From assembly GCF_016598615.1 (NCBI RefSeq), contig NZ_CP066831.1, positions 7,378,001-7,442,000 of the forward strand: a DNA stretch of 64,000 nucleotides, read 5' to 3'. The stretch's first letter is position 1. Each line of letters opens with the position of its first letter. The notes under the pieces are model-generated. The model was not told the origin of the DNA, ran no database searches, and saw only the letters and a program-made list of their open reading frames with translations. This document shows, piece by piece, positions 1 to 8,714 of this stretch. Both the position numbers and the translations under genes were made by a program. Source of the stretch: Streptomyces liliifuscus. GTDB taxonomy: Bacteria > Actinomycetota > Actinomycetes > Streptomycetales > Streptomycetaceae.

Positions 1-111
1 AGCCGGGGAGAGAGGGGACACGCGTCGTACTCCTTAGGTCGAACGTCGAAGGCCGCCCGTCGGCAGCAGCCCGTCGGAGGCTGCCCGTCGGAACGCACGG
101 CCCGGCCGGTG

Positions 112-1494
112 TCATCCCCAGTCGGGGACCACCAGCGCGAGCCACACCACGGCGGGGACCACGGCCACCACGATCCCTCCGTACATCATCAACTGCCGGA
201 AGAAACGCTCCCGGTCGACGCCGGGTGCCGCCGCGAGCACCAGCGCGCCGTTCGTCGAGAACGGGCTCACGTCCACCACCGTCGCCGACACCGCGAGCGC
301 CGCCACCATGCCGACCGCCCCGATCTCGCCCTGCGCCAGGAACGGCACCGCCAGCGGGATCAGCGCCCCCATGATGCCGACGGACGAGGCGAACGCCGAG
401 ACCAGCGCGCCGATGTAGCAGAGGAGCACGGCGGACAGCAGCGGGACGCCGATGTCGCTGACGCCCTCCCCGGCCCAGTCGATCGTGCCCATCTCGTCCA
501 GGACGCCGACGTACGTCAGCACACCGCAGATCAGCAGGACCGTGGGCCAGGCGATCTGGCCGACGGCGTTGCGGCTGTCCTCCGGCCAGCAGGTGCTGAG
601 CAGGACGGCGAGCGTGATGGAGGTCAGACCGGCGTCCAGGTCGAAGGCGAGCACGGCGACGACCAGGGCGACGAGAGCGGCGAGGGTGGCCATGCGGGCG
701 GGGTTGAGCCGCGTGGCGTCGTCCTCGCGTTCCTCCGAACGGTCCTCCGAACGGTCCTCTGCACGATCCTTCTCAAGGTCGACTTCGCGGCCCGCGGGCG
801 CGCTCTTCGTGTCCGCGCCCGCGCCGGCCGAGACCGTGGACGACGAGGCCGACGCCGAGACCGGGGCAGTCTCCGCGACCGTGCCGTCGTTGCGCAGCTT
901 CAGCCCGCCGAACAGCACGAACACCACAGCCGCGATCACGAGGTTGACGACGAGCGAGGCGAGGAATAGGGCGATCTCGTTGCCGGGCAGCTTCTCGCGC
1001 TCGACGATGCCGTTGACGATCGTCCCGTAGATGCTGATCGGGGAGAAGCCGCCGCCCTGCGCGCCGTGCACCACCATCGCGCCCATCAGCAGCGGGCTGA
1101 TGTGGTAGCGCGCGGCGAAACTCAGCGCGATCGGCGCCACGATGGCGACGGCGGCCGGGCTGACCGCGCCGATCGCGGTGAGCGCTCCCGTCAGCACGAA
1201 CATCACCCACGGGATCAGTACGACCCGCCCGCGCACGAGCCGGATCGAGGCGTGGACCAGCCAGTCGGTGGTGCCGTTGGCGCGGGCGATCGCGAACAGA
1301 TAGGTCACGCCGACGAGTACGACGAAGAGGTCGCCGGGGAATCCGGCGAAGATCTTGTCGGTGTCGAGGTCCGCGACCAGTTCGCCGACTCCGAAGGCGG
1401 CGGCGAAGGCGAGGGCGCCCATGTTGATGGAGCGGGTGGTGGCGATCACGAACACCACGACGAGCACAAGGATCGAGATCAGTTCGGCGGACAT
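112..1494 (-). CDS. MatC/SLC13-like carboxylate transporter, 460 aa
   Basis: Probable secondary transporter for a di- or tricarboxylate, in the cytoplasmic membrane. The protein has about a dozen hydrophobic segments in two halves. The first half resembles the N-terminal domain of MatC malonate/dicarboxylate carriers (GDLFVVLVGVTYLFAIA, then SPISIYGTIVNG). A long charged cytoplasmic loop (about residues 215-265) with the repeat EDRSEDRSEERED joins the halves. The ATG at 1494 is preferred over an upstream in-frame start because GGGAGCC precedes it and the protein then begins with a membrane helix. It faces a FadR-type regulator with two operator-like boxes between them, so induction by the transported acid is likely. 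The substrate is inferred from family only. Confidence 0.82.
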   Translation of the reverse strand: MSAELISILVLVVVFVIATTRSINMGALAFAAAFGVGELVADLDTDKIFAGFPGDLFVVLVGVTYLFAIARANGTTDWLVHASIRLVRGRVVLIPWVMFVLTGALTAIGAVSPAAVAIVAPIALSFAARYHISPLLMGAMVVHGAQGGGFSPISIYGTIVNGIVEREKLPGNEIALFLASLVVNLVIAAVVFVLFGGLKLRNDGTVAETAPVSASASSSTVSAGAGADTKSAPAGREVDLEKDRAEDRSEDRSEEREDDATRLNPARMATLAALVALVVAVLAFDLDAGLTSITLAVLLSTCWPEDSRNAVGQIAWPTVLLICGVLTYVGVLDEMGTIDWAGEGVSDIGVPLLSAVLLCYIGALVSAFASSVGIMGALIPLAVPFLAQGEIGAVGMVAALAVSATVVDVSPFSTNGALVLAAAPGVDRERFFRQLMMYGGIVVAVVPAVVWLALVVPDWG

Positions 1495-1579
1495 ACGGGC
1501 TCCCGTCTTTGGGTCCCTTGTCGAGCGGATGGCGAGTGGGTGGCGAGCGGATGGTGAGCGGGGCGGCAGATTGGCCAAG

Positions 1580-1646
1580 TGGCTGAACCACATTGGGTGG
1601 TGCTCGTGGAGAGCGTCAAGAGAAGTGACGTAAATTGGCTCAGCCA
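1580..1646. promoter_or_regulatory. Two FadR/GntR-type operator boxes
   Basis: Two similar 11-bp dyads lie in the divergent intergenic region: TGGCTGAACCA at 1580-1590 and TGGCTCAGCCA at 1636-1646, 56 bp apart. Both fit TGGYT-N-ARCCA, close to the TGGT/ACCA half-sites known for FadR-subfamily GntR regulators. Placement between the transporter and the regulator supports control of both genes. The boxes are seen directly; binding is inferred. Confidence 0.5.
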
Positions 1647-1756
1647 CTCATCCACTGGGCCACTTGCCCACAGGAACGCTGAGCCGGTCACCCCCGGTGT
1701 TACGCTGCGCCCGCAGGGGGACGAACCACCCGCAACAGGGGACAAGGGGGACGGGC

Positions 1757-2479
1757 ATGACCGACGCACTGCGCCCGATGACTGCCAAGCCGCGCCTGTA
1801 CGAGCAGGTCCTCGACCGGTTGCGCAGTTACGCGGCCGAGGGTGGTCTGGGTGCCGGCGACCGCCTCCCGCCCGAGCGCGACCTGGCGGCCCGCCTCGGC
1901 GTCAGCCGCGCCTCGGTGAAGCAGGCCATCGTGGTCCTGGAGGTGCAGGGCCTGGTGGAGGTCCGCCACGGCGGCGGGACCTACCTGGTCCGCGACACCC
2001 TCGACGCCGAACCGGTGGAGCAACTCGTCGAGCGGCGACGCCGGTTGCCCGACGTGCTCGACGCCCGAGAAGCCCTGGAGACCAAGCTCGCCGAACTTGC
2101 CGCCGAGCGCCGCACGGACGAGGACGTCTCCGCCATGGACTCCGCCCTCGTCCACATGCGGGACGAGATCCAGGCGGGCGGACACGGAATCGAGGGCGAC
2201 CGGCTCTTCCACGCGGCGGTCACGGCCGCCGCGCACAGCGGCATCCTCGCCGAGTTCATGCGCTCCATCGCCGACCAGATCACCGAGAGCCGCCACGAGT
2301 CGCTGCGCCAGCCGAGCCGCCCCACCCGTTCCCTCACCCAGCACCGCGCGATCTTCGACGCGATCGTCGCCCGGCAGCCGGGCCGGGCGGCCGCCGCGAT
2401 GCGCCGGCACGTACAGACGGTGGCGAGGGTACGACTGCTGGACTGGGACCCGGAGGAGAACGACGAACAGGGCACGTGA
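1757..2479 (+). CDS. FadR-subfamily GntR transcriptional regulator
   Basis: DNA-binding regulator of 240 residues. The N-terminal winged helix-turn-helix (about residues 10-75) has the GntR signature LPPERDLAARLGVSRASV followed by GGGTYL. The C-terminal part is all-helical and looks like an FCD effector domain, with an Asp early and His residues at HAAVTAAAHSG and QHRAIFDAI that could form the usual metal/carboxylate site. The ATG at 1757 follows a GGGGGACGGG ribosome site; an upstream in-frame start would add an unrelated 31-residue leader. It is divergent from the carboxylate transporter and probably controls it. The effector is unknown, but FCD proteins commonly bind organic acids. Confidence 0.88.
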   Translation: MTDALRPMTAKPRLYEQVLDRLRSYAAEGGLGAGDRLPPERDLAARLGVSRASVKQAIVVLEVQGLVEVRHGGGTYLVRDTLDAEPVEQLVERRRRLPDVLDAREALETKLAELAAERRTDEDVSAMDSALVHMRDEIQAGGHGIEGDRLFHAAVTAAAHSGILAEFMRSIADQITESRHESLRQPSRPTRSLTQHRAIFDAIVARQPGRAAAAMRRHVQTVARVRLLDWDPEENDEQGT

Positions 2480-2558
2480 CGGCCCGTAGTGACGAACAGG
2501 AGCTGTGAGGGCCGTGACGGCCCTGGTGACGAACGGTGACGGCCGTAGTGACGAACGG
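2476..2558. repeat. Three-copy GTGACGGCC...GTGACGAAC repeat
   Basis: The short gap between the GntR gene and the peptidase gene holds three copies of a unit of about 23-25 bp, reading GTGACGG...GTGACGAAC, at 2476-2500, 2514-2536 and 2536-2558. The last two are directly adjacent. No clear hairpin was seen, and the role is unknown. Confidence 0.6.
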
Positions 2559-2591
2559 ACGCTCCGACGGCCGTGGTTAGGATCCGGTGCC

Positions 2592-3404
2592 ATGACCGCG
2601 TCCGACACCACGCCCCATACTTCCCCGGCATCCCATGATGCCCCTGCATCCCCTGCATCCCCTGTGAACGGGCGAGAGCCCACGATCCTCGCCACCTCCG
2701 GCGGCCACCGTGCAGGGGGCGGCCGGACCATGGTCACGTTCAACTCCCTTGTGCACCACGCGGTCGAACTCTCGGGCGCCCACGGCCGCCGCCCCCGCGT
2801 GCTGTACGTCGGTACGGCCATAGGCGACGCGGAACACTTCACGGCCCGTATGACCGAGGCAGCACGCGTGGCGGGCTTCGACCTCACGCCCCTCAACCTC
2901 TTCCCGATGCCGAACCTCGACGACATCGAGGGCACCGTCCTCGACCAGGACGTCGTCTGGGTCATGGGCGGCTCGGTGGCGAACCTCCTCGCGGTCTGGC
3001 GGGTGCACGGACTCGACGACATCCTCCGCAGGGCCTGGCGCTCGGGCGTCGTGCTCAGCGGGGTCAGCGCGGGCTCGATCTGCTGGTTCCGGGGCGGCAC
3101 CACGGACTCCTTCGGCCCCGAACTCCGCCCGATCACCGACGCGTTGGGCCTCCTTCCCTACGGCAACGGCGTCCACTACGACACCGACGCCGGCCGCCGC
3201 CCCCTGGTCCACGAACTCGTCGCGGACGGCACCCTCCCCACCACCCACTGCACCGACGACGGAGTGGGTCTGGTCTACCGCGGCACCGAACTGGTCGAAG
3301 CGGTCACCGAAGTCCCCGGCAAGGGCGCGTACATCGTGACCCGCGACGGCGACACGGCCGTCGAGGAACGCGTCGAGCCGCGCCGGCTGCCGGGCGTTTC
3401 TTAG
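2592..3404 (+). CDS. pepE: Peptidase E (S51 family dipeptidase)
   Basis: Probable cytoplasmic alpha-aspartyl dipeptidase of the class-I glutamine-amidotransferase-like S51 family. The nucleophile elbow is visible in LSGVSAGSICWF, with the catalytic serine in G-V-S-A-G. An upstream MGGSVANLLAVW segment and the His-containing GVHYDTDAGRR segment also match the family. A roughly 25-residue Pro/Ala/Ser-rich N-terminal tail precedes the Rossmann-like core, which begins near ILATSGG. Length, 270 residues, is slightly above the bacterial norm because of this tail. It follows the GntR gene on the same strand but the two share no obvious function. Confidence 0.87.
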   Translation: MTASDTTPHTSPASHDAPASPASPVNGREPTILATSGGHRAGGGRTMVTFNSLVHHAVELSGAHGRRPRVLYVGTAIGDAEHFTARMTEAARVAGFDLTPLNLFPMPNLDDIEGTVLDQDVVWVMGGSVANLLAVWRVHGLDDILRRAWRSGVVLSGVSAGSICWFRGGTTDSFGPELRPITDALGLLPYGNGVHYDTDAGRRPLVHELVADGTLPTTHCTDDGVGLVYRGTELVEAVTEVPGKGAYIVTRDGDTAVEERVEPRRLPGVS

Positions 3405-3438
3405 CGCCGTGCGCCCGCATGTCCCGTTGTTGGTTCCG

Positions 3439-4059
3439 CTACTGATCGCCGCGCAGATAGCGGGTGACCATGGCGACCAGTTCGTTCCCGAACGTCTCGA
3501 CCGGGATGGTCCGCGGGCCGGCCATGAGCATGTGGGTGTTCATCTCCACCGTGGTCACGATCAGTTCGGCCGCGGTGTCGAGGTCCCGCACACGGACATC
3601 CGGGTGCCGGGCGAGGAGGTCGCGCACCTGACCGACGCGGTTCCTTCCGTGCCGTTCGATCGTGTCGATCACTTCCTGCGAGAACGACGCCTCCTCGATC
3701 ATGATCCGCAGCAGCTGCGGATCGTCGCGGTGGTTGTCGATCGCGTCGCGGACCAGCGCCCGCACCGTCGCCTCCAGACTTCCGGGGGACAGGTCGAGTT
3801 CGTCGGCCTGCGCCCATGTGCCGCGGTCGATGTGCCGCACCAGCAGCTCGGCGAGGATGGCGTCCTTGTTCGGGAAGTACTGGTACAGCGAGCCGATGGA
3901 GACACGGGCGCGTTCGGCGATGCGGTTGGTGGTCCCGGCGGCGTAGCCGTACTCGGCGAAAACGTGAGCAGCGGCGGTGAGGATGCGGTCACGGGTGAGC
4001 TCCGCGCGCACCTGGCGGGGCCTGCGACGTGGCTGAAGACGACGGTCGGCAGACGACAT
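3439..4059 (-). CDS. TetR-family regulator
   Basis: 206-residue repressor-type protein. The N-terminal helix-turn-helix is clear: RDRILTAAAHVFAEYGY, then TTNRIAERARVSIGSLYQYFPNKD. The C-terminal ligand domain ends with VTRYLRGDQ. The leader is Arg-rich. It is transcribed divergently from the large oxidoreductase gene at 4127, with a palindrome in the 67-bp gap, so repression of that gene and of itself is the simplest model. The ligand cannot be read from sequence. Confidence 0.88.
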   Translation of the reverse strand: MSSADRRLQPRRRPRQVRAELTRDRILTAAAHVFAEYGYAAGTTNRIAERARVSIGSLYQYFPNKDAILAELLVRHIDRGTWAQADELDLSPGSLEATVRALVRDAIDNHRDDPQLLRIMIEEASFSQEVIDTIERHGRNRVGQVRDLLARHPDVRVRDLDTAAELIVTTVEMNTHMLMAGPRTIPVETFGNELVAMVTRYLRGDQ

Positions 4060-4102
4060 CGGGAGCCCTCCTCAGGGCGCGAAAAGCGAGTAGCCAAAGA
4101 GC

Positions 4103-4116
4103 TGAGCCATTGCTCA
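4103..4116. promoter_or_regulatory. Palindrome, candidate TetR operator
   Basis: TGAGC-CATT-GCTCA is a perfect 5-bp inverted repeat centred in the gap between the divergent TetR and oxidoreductase genes, only 10 bp before the oxidoreductase ATG. Its size and place suit a small TetR operator, but no second copy was found. Confidence 0.42.
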
Positions 4117-4126
4117 CAATAGTGCC

Positions 4127-6505
4127 ATGACCTGCGAAAACAAGGCCACGTCCGATGCGCGGGAGAACCGGCCGAGTGCCCTGCGCCGACTGACGACGGT
4201 GGACGAGGTCGAGACGACCGTCGGCCGCCCGGCGTCGGCGGTCATGCTCAAACAGATCAGCGCCCTCGACGGGGGCTGCCGGACCGTCCTCGCCCGGTGT
4301 CCCATCGCGGCCTTCGGCTACCGGGACGCCGACGGCACCCACCGGACGACCTTCATCGGCGGCAGGCCGGGGTTCGCACGCGTCCACTCGCCGACCCGGA
4401 TCTCGTTCTCCCTGCCCGAGTCCGGCGACCCGCACGGTCCGGTCTCGTTCTTCTTCCTCCTGCCGGGCGTCGGGGAGATCCTGCGCGTCAACGGTTCGGT
4501 GGCCGCCCGGAAGGGCGCGGAGACGACCGTCGACATCGCGGAGGCGTACGTGCACTGCGCACAGGCAGTCCTCCGGTCCCGCCTGTGGCAGCCACCCGCC
4601 CCGCTTGCCCAGGCCGCTCCGCTCGCCTCGGCCGGACCGGTCGCCCAGGCCGCCCCGCCCGCCGAGTTCGCGGGTGACGGGCCCTTGTACCAGCCCGGCG
4701 TCGCCGAGTTCCTGGCCGCGGCGCCCTTCCTCGCCCTGTCCACCTGGGACTCGTCCGGCGGGAGCGACACGAGTCCGCGCGGGGACCGGCAGGAGGTGGC
4801 GCGGATCCTGGACGGCCGCACGCTCGTCATCCCGGACCGGAAGGGCAACAGACGCGCCGACACGCTCCACAACCTGCTCAAGGACGACCGGCTGTCGTTC
4901 GCCGCGCTCGTTCCGGGGCGCACCGGTGTGCTGCATGTCCGTGGCCGTGGCGCGATCACCGACGATCCCGCGCTGCTGGAGACGATGGCGCTGCGCGGGA
5001 TGCCCCCGCACCTGGCGCTGCTCATCGACGTCGAGCACGCCGAGGTGACCGCCAACGACGCCGTGGCGCGCTCACGGCTGTGGACCCCCGGCGCGCACGT
5101 GGACCGCGGCACTGTGCCGGACCTGATGGCACTTGCGGGAGAACACCTCGCGGCCGGTTCCGCCGACGCCGAGGGCGGGCCACCCGCGTTCCTGCTCAAG
5201 GCGGTCGGGGCGATCCCGGGGATGGCCCGGTTGCTGCGGCTGGTGATGAACCGCGCCTACCGTTCCGGGCTGCGGAAGGAGGGCTACGAGGTAGCCAAGG
5301 AGGACATCGACGAGGACGTCCGGCCCGGCGCGGGCGGGGGCCGCCGCGGCTTCCTGCGCCGACGCCGTGCCGACGACCGAGGAACTGACGACGGACGAAC
5401 CGGGGTCGGAGGAGCCGGTGCCGGAGCGACGGAGCACCCGCTCCGGGACGTGCGCGTCGCCGAGGTGCGCAGGGAGACACCGAGCGCGGTCACCCTCGTA
5501 CTGGAGGACCTCGTCCCGGAGGACACCGGCGTGAACCCGGGCTCGTTCGACTTCCGGCCCGGCCAGTTCTTCACGCTCGTCGCCGACATCGACGGCCGCC
5601 CGGTGCGAAGGGCCTATTCGGCCTCGTCGGTGCCAGGTTCGGCCCGGCTGGAGGTCACCGTCAAGCACGTCGAGGGCGGCCGGTTCTCCACCCATGTGCA
5701 CCGGAGTCTGCGCGCCGGGGACCGTCTCGCGGTGCGCGGCCCGTCGGGGTCCTTCCACGCCGAGCCGCGTCCCCCGGACGCCACGGATGCCCCGGACGCC
5801 CCCGGGGCCTCCGACGAGATCGTGCTCGTCGCCGCGGGCAGCGGTGTGACGCCGATGATGAGCATGATCCGCACCCGGCTCGCCGTCCGGCCGGGCCGCG
5901 ACCGGATCGCGCTGCTCTACAGCAGCCGCAGCGCGGACGAGATCATCTTCGCCGACGAGCTGACCCGGCTGGCGAAGGACCATCCCGACCGGCTGTCGGT
6001 CACCCACGTCCTGACCAGCCGGGACGGCAGGCTCGACGCGGACGGCGTACGGCGTTGGGTCACCGGCCTCTCCCCGGCCCCGGGCGCCCGCTACTACACC
6101 TGCGGTCCCGGGCCGTTGATGGATGCCGTCCAGGGCGTGCTGGCCGGGCTCGGAGTCCCGGACGAACTGGTGCACCAGGAGCACTACACCAGCGGTGCGG
6201 ACACCCGGGCCGTGGCGACGTCGGTGCCGCAGGAGATGACCGTCGAGGACGACGGACGCCCCGTCGGCACGGTGCTGGTCGAGCCCGGCCAGACACTGCT
6301 CGACGCGGGACTGGCCGCGGGGCTGCCGATGCCGTACTCCTGCACGGTCGGGAACTGCGGCGACTGCATGGTGCGGCTCCGCGGCGGAGAGGTCGCACAG
6401 AACGAGCCGAACTGCCTCACGCCACAGCAGAAGGCCGACGGGTACGTACTGACCTGCGTGGGCTGTCCACTGTCGAAGGTCACCCTCGACATCGCGGAAC
6501 AGTGA
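4127..6505 (+). CDS. Fusion oxidoreductase: PNPOx-like flavin barrel, ferredoxin reductase and 2Fe-2S domain
   Basis: 792-residue soluble electron-transfer protein with three parts. Residues about 30-330 look like a pyridoxamine-phosphate-oxidase-type FMN split barrel in two halves, joined by a Pro/Ala-rich stretch. The second half contains STWDSSGGSDTSPRGD. Residues about 440-690 form a flavodoxin/ferredoxin reductase module, with RAYSASS for FAD binding, the GSGVTPMMSMI nucleotide loop and CGPGPLMDAV. The C-terminal 90 residues are a plant-type 2Fe-2S ferredoxin with ligands in SCTVGNCGDC and a final cysteine in LTCVGC. Such fusions are known in actinobacteria, but the electron acceptor is not. 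No clear ribosome site precedes the ATG, which lies just after the operator-like palindrome. Confidence 0.85.
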   Translation: MTCENKATSDARENRPSALRRLTTVDEVETTVGRPASAVMLKQISALDGGCRTVLARCPIAAFGYRDADGTHRTTFIGGRPGFARVHSPTRISFSLPESGDPHGPVSFFFLLPGVGEILRVNGSVAARKGAETTVDIAEAYVHCAQAVLRSRLWQPPAPLAQAAPLASAGPVAQAAPPAEFAGDGPLYQPGVAEFLAAAPFLALSTWDSSGGSDTSPRGDRQEVARILDGRTLVIPDRKGNRRADTLHNLLKDDRLSFAALVPGRTGVLHVRGRGAITDDPALLETMALRGMPPHLALLIDVEHAEVTANDAVARSRLWTPGAHVDRGTVPDLMALAGEHLAAGSADAEGGPPAFLLKAVGAIPGMARLLRLVMNRAYRSGLRKEGYEVAKEDIDEDVRPGAGGGRRGFLRRRRADDRGTDDGRTGVGGAGAGATEHPLRDVRVAEVRRETPSAVTLVLEDLVPEDTGVNPGSFDFRPGQFFTLVADIDGRPVRRAYSASSVPGSARLEVTVKHVEGGRFSTHVHRSLRAGDRLAVRGPSGSFHAEPRPPDATDAPDAPGASDEIVLVAAGSGVTPMMSMIRTRLAVRPGRDRIALLYSSRSADEIIFADELTRLAKDHPDRLSVTHVLTSRDGRLDADGVRRWVTGLSPAPGARYYTCGPGPLMDAVQGVLAGLGVPDELVHQEHYTSGADTRAVATSVPQEMTVEDDGRPVGTVLVEPGQTLLDAGLAAGLPMPYSCTVGNCGDCMVRLRGGEVAQNEPNCLTPQQKADGYVLTCVGCPLSKVTLDIAEQ

Positions 6506-6531
6506 TCGCCTGCCGAGACCCCGTGAGGAAC

Positions 6532-7638
6532 CTACTGGGATTCAGCGTTCACGAGGTCGGCCACCACACAACTCACGTTGTCCGGGCCGCCGGAGTCGTT
6601 CGCCGCCCTGACCAGTGCCCGGGCGGCCTCGGCCGGCGCGGAGGCAGTCGTGAGCGTGTCCCTGATGATGTCCTCGGGCACGACGGCCGACAGCCCGTCC
6701 GAGCACAGCAGATAGCGGTCGCCGGCGAGGGCGTCGTGCAGCCGCACGTCGAGGTCCGGGGCGGGCCCGCCGCCCGTCAGCGCCTTCAGGAGCAGGGCGC
6801 GCTGCGGATGGGCGGTGGCCTCCTCCGGGGTCAGACGGCCCTCGTCGAGCATCGACTGGACCATCGTGTGGTCGTGGGTGATCCGGAACAGGCCGCCGTC
6901 GCGCAGGAGATACGCGCGGGAGTCGCCGATGTGGACCAGGGCCAGTTGGGAGCCCGTCCACACCATCGCGGTGAGGGTGGTGCCGATCTCGGCCGTCGGG
7001 CCCGCCACCTCCTGGACGGCCCGGGTGGCGCCCTGGACCGCGTCCTCCAGGAGGTTGAGGACGCCCCCGGCGGGGAGCGGTTCGTGGTCGAGGAACTTCA
7101 GGGCCTCGACGGCCGCGCTGCTCGCGGGCGCGCCCCCGGACCCGAAGCCGTCGGCGACGGCCAGGACACGGGTGCCCGCGTACGCGGTGTCCTGGTTGGC
7201 GGGGCGTACGAGGCCGGTGTCGGACAGGGCGGAGTAGCGGAGTTCCAGCATGGCGGTGTCCTTACTCGGATTGCCCGGAGCGCCTGGCTTACCTGGCTTC
7301 TCCGGGACGGTTCGTGACAGGTGGTCGACGAGGAAGGCGGCCAGGTCACGGCGGGTCGCCGTCTCCGACTCGATCCGCGCCCAGAACGCGCGGATCTCCC
7401 GTGCCGCTGCCGCCGGTTCAAGCGCGCGGACCTCGCGGATCCCGGCCAGCGGCATGCCCAGCCGTCGCAGCCACGCCACCAGGCGTGCCTGCTCCAACTG
7501 CTCGGGCGCGTAGTAGCGGTAGCCCGTCTCCGGGTCCACCCGCGCGGGGCGCAGCAGCTCCAGCTCGTCGTACAGCCGAAGTGCCTTCGGCGACAGCCGG
7601 GTCGCCTTCGCGAACGCCCCGATCGTCAGCATCTCCAT
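6532..7638 (-). CDS. MerR DNA-binding domain fused to PP2C-type phosphatase
   Basis: 368-residue two-domain protein. Residues 1-70 are a MerR winged helix (LTIGAFAKATRLSPKALRLY, then DPETGYRYYAPEQ). A coiled linker follows, with a Lys/Pro/Gly-rich hinge at about 130-145. From about residue 150 it is a PP2C/Stp-type Ser/Thr phosphatase: VADGFGSGG, GDSRAYLL, LLCSDGL and GGPDNVSCVV carry the expected metal-binding aspartates. The ATG at 7638 follows a GGGGGTGCGGGT stretch; the longer ORF upstream of it is not MerR-like. The phosphatase may act as the sensor domain or couple DNA binding to a Ser/Thr kinase pathway; that is inference. It converges on the oxidoreductase gene. Confidence 0.86.
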   Translation of the reverse strand: MEMLTIGAFAKATRLSPKALRLYDELELLRPARVDPETGYRYYAPEQLEQARLVAWLRRLGMPLAGIREVRALEPAAAAREIRAFWARIESETATRRDLAAFLVDHLSRTVPEKPGKPGAPGNPSKDTAMLELRYSALSDTGLVRPANQDTAYAGTRVLAVADGFGSGGAPASSAAVEALKFLDHEPLPAGGVLNLLEDAVQGATRAVQEVAGPTAEIGTTLTAMVWTGSQLALVHIGDSRAYLLRDGGLFRITHDHTMVQSMLDEGRLTPEEATAHPQRALLLKALTGGGPAPDLDVRLHDALAGDRYLLCSDGLSAVVPEDIIRDTLTTASAPAEAARALVRAANDSGGPDNVSCVVADLVNAESQ

Positions 7639-7703
7639 ACCCGCACCCCCATGAGCAGCCGGTCCGCCTGTCGCCAGGTCGGTCGTTCCTCGTCTCGTCA
7701 CCG

Positions 7704-7734
7704 ATGCTGTGGCCTCCCCAAAGGTGAAGGTCAA
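7704..7734 (-). promoter_or_regulatory. MerR-type promoter with 19-bp spacer
   Basis: Upstream of the MerR-PP2C gene the minus strand reads TTGACC, a 19-nt spacer, then CAGCAT. The spacer holds an imperfect dyad, CTTCACC-TTT-GGGGAGG. Over-long 19-20 bp spacers with an internal dyad are the hallmark of MerR-activated promoters, so autoregulation is plausible. The -10 match is weak (3 of 6). Confidence 0.42.
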
Positions 7735-7814
7735 GCGGCCCGATCCGGTTCCCGGGGCGGTTGTTAGTCTGCGAGCGGGATCACTGGAGCCGACGTACCC
7801 ATGAGGAGCCCGCC

Positions 7815-8699
7815 GTGGCACGCACCGCCGCCCGCATCGCACTTGTCACCTGCCGGGAGGTCGAGGCGTCCGGATACGACCGTGACCTGCCCGTTCTCGC
7901 GGACGCGGTGGAGCGGGCCGGGGCGGAGGCCGCCGTCGTGTGCTGGGACGACCCCGACGTCGCCTGGGACGGCTTCGACCTCGCCGTCATCCGCTCCACC
8001 TGGGACTACAGCTGGCGGGCCGCCGAGTTCGTGGCGTGGGCCGAGCGGTGCGGGGCGCTGACGGCACTGGCGAACCCCGTGGCCGTCGTCCGCTGGAACA
8101 CCGACAAGCGGTATCTCGGCGACCTCGCGGCCGCCGGGGTGCCCGTCGTCGACACCCGCTACCTCGCCCCCGGCGACCCGGCCGACCTGCCCGCCGACCG
8201 CGAGTACGTCGTCAAGCCGACCTCGGGGGCGGGCGCCCGGAACGCCGCCCGCTACACGCCCGAGGACCACGAGAGGGCCGTACGGCATCTGGAGTGGATG
8301 CACGCGGAAGGGCTGACCGCGATGGTGCAGCCGTACATGGCGAGCATCGACACGGCGGGCGAACGGGCCCTGCTGTTCTACGGCGGGCGCTTCCTGCACG
8401 CCATCCGCAAGGGCGCAGTCCTGGAACCCGGCACCGCCTACGACGCGGACAAGGTCCCGCACCCGAACCTGCGGCCGTGGGAGCCGACCCCCGCCGAACT
8501 CGCCGTAGCCGAACGGGCGTTGGCCGCCGTGCCGGACGCCCCCGAACTGCTCTACGCCCGCGTGGACCTGGTGGACGGCGACGACGGCGCACCCCGCGTC
8601 ATGGAGCTGGAACTCGTCGAGCCCAACCTCTTCCTCTTCCTGCACGAGGCCTCGGTGCCGGTCGTCGCCGAGGCGATCGTCAAGGCCGCCACCCGCTGA
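7815..8699 (+). CDS. ATP-grasp domain protein
   Basis: 294-residue protein with the ATP-grasp layout: an N-terminal Rossmann-like part (RIALVTCREV, then AVIRSTWDYSWR), a central ATP-binding part starting at NTDKRYLGDLAAAGVPVVDT, a Lys in YVVKPTSGAGARN for phosphate contact, and acidic metal ligands near the end (YARVDLVDGD, then MELELVEPNLF). Members ligate a carboxylate to an amine or thiol; the substrate is not predictable here. The GTG at 7815 is chosen because GAGGAG sits six bases before it. It is divergent from the MerR-PP2C gene, whose promoter lies in the shared gap. Confidence 0.8.
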   Translation: MARTAARIALVTCREVEASGYDRDLPVLADAVERAGAEAAVVCWDDPDVAWDGFDLAVIRSTWDYSWRAAEFVAWAERCGALTALANPVAVVRWNTDKRYLGDLAAAGVPVVDTRYLAPGDPADLPADREYVVKPTSGAGARNAARYTPEDHERAVRHLEWMHAEGLTAMVQPYMASIDTAGERALLFYGGRFLHAIRKGAVLEPGTAYDADKVPHPNLRPWEPTPAELAVAERALAAVPDAPELLYARVDLVDGDDGAPRVMELELVEPNLFLFLHEASVPVVAEAIVKAATR

Positions 8700-8714
8700 C
8701 GGGCTTGCCGCCGG

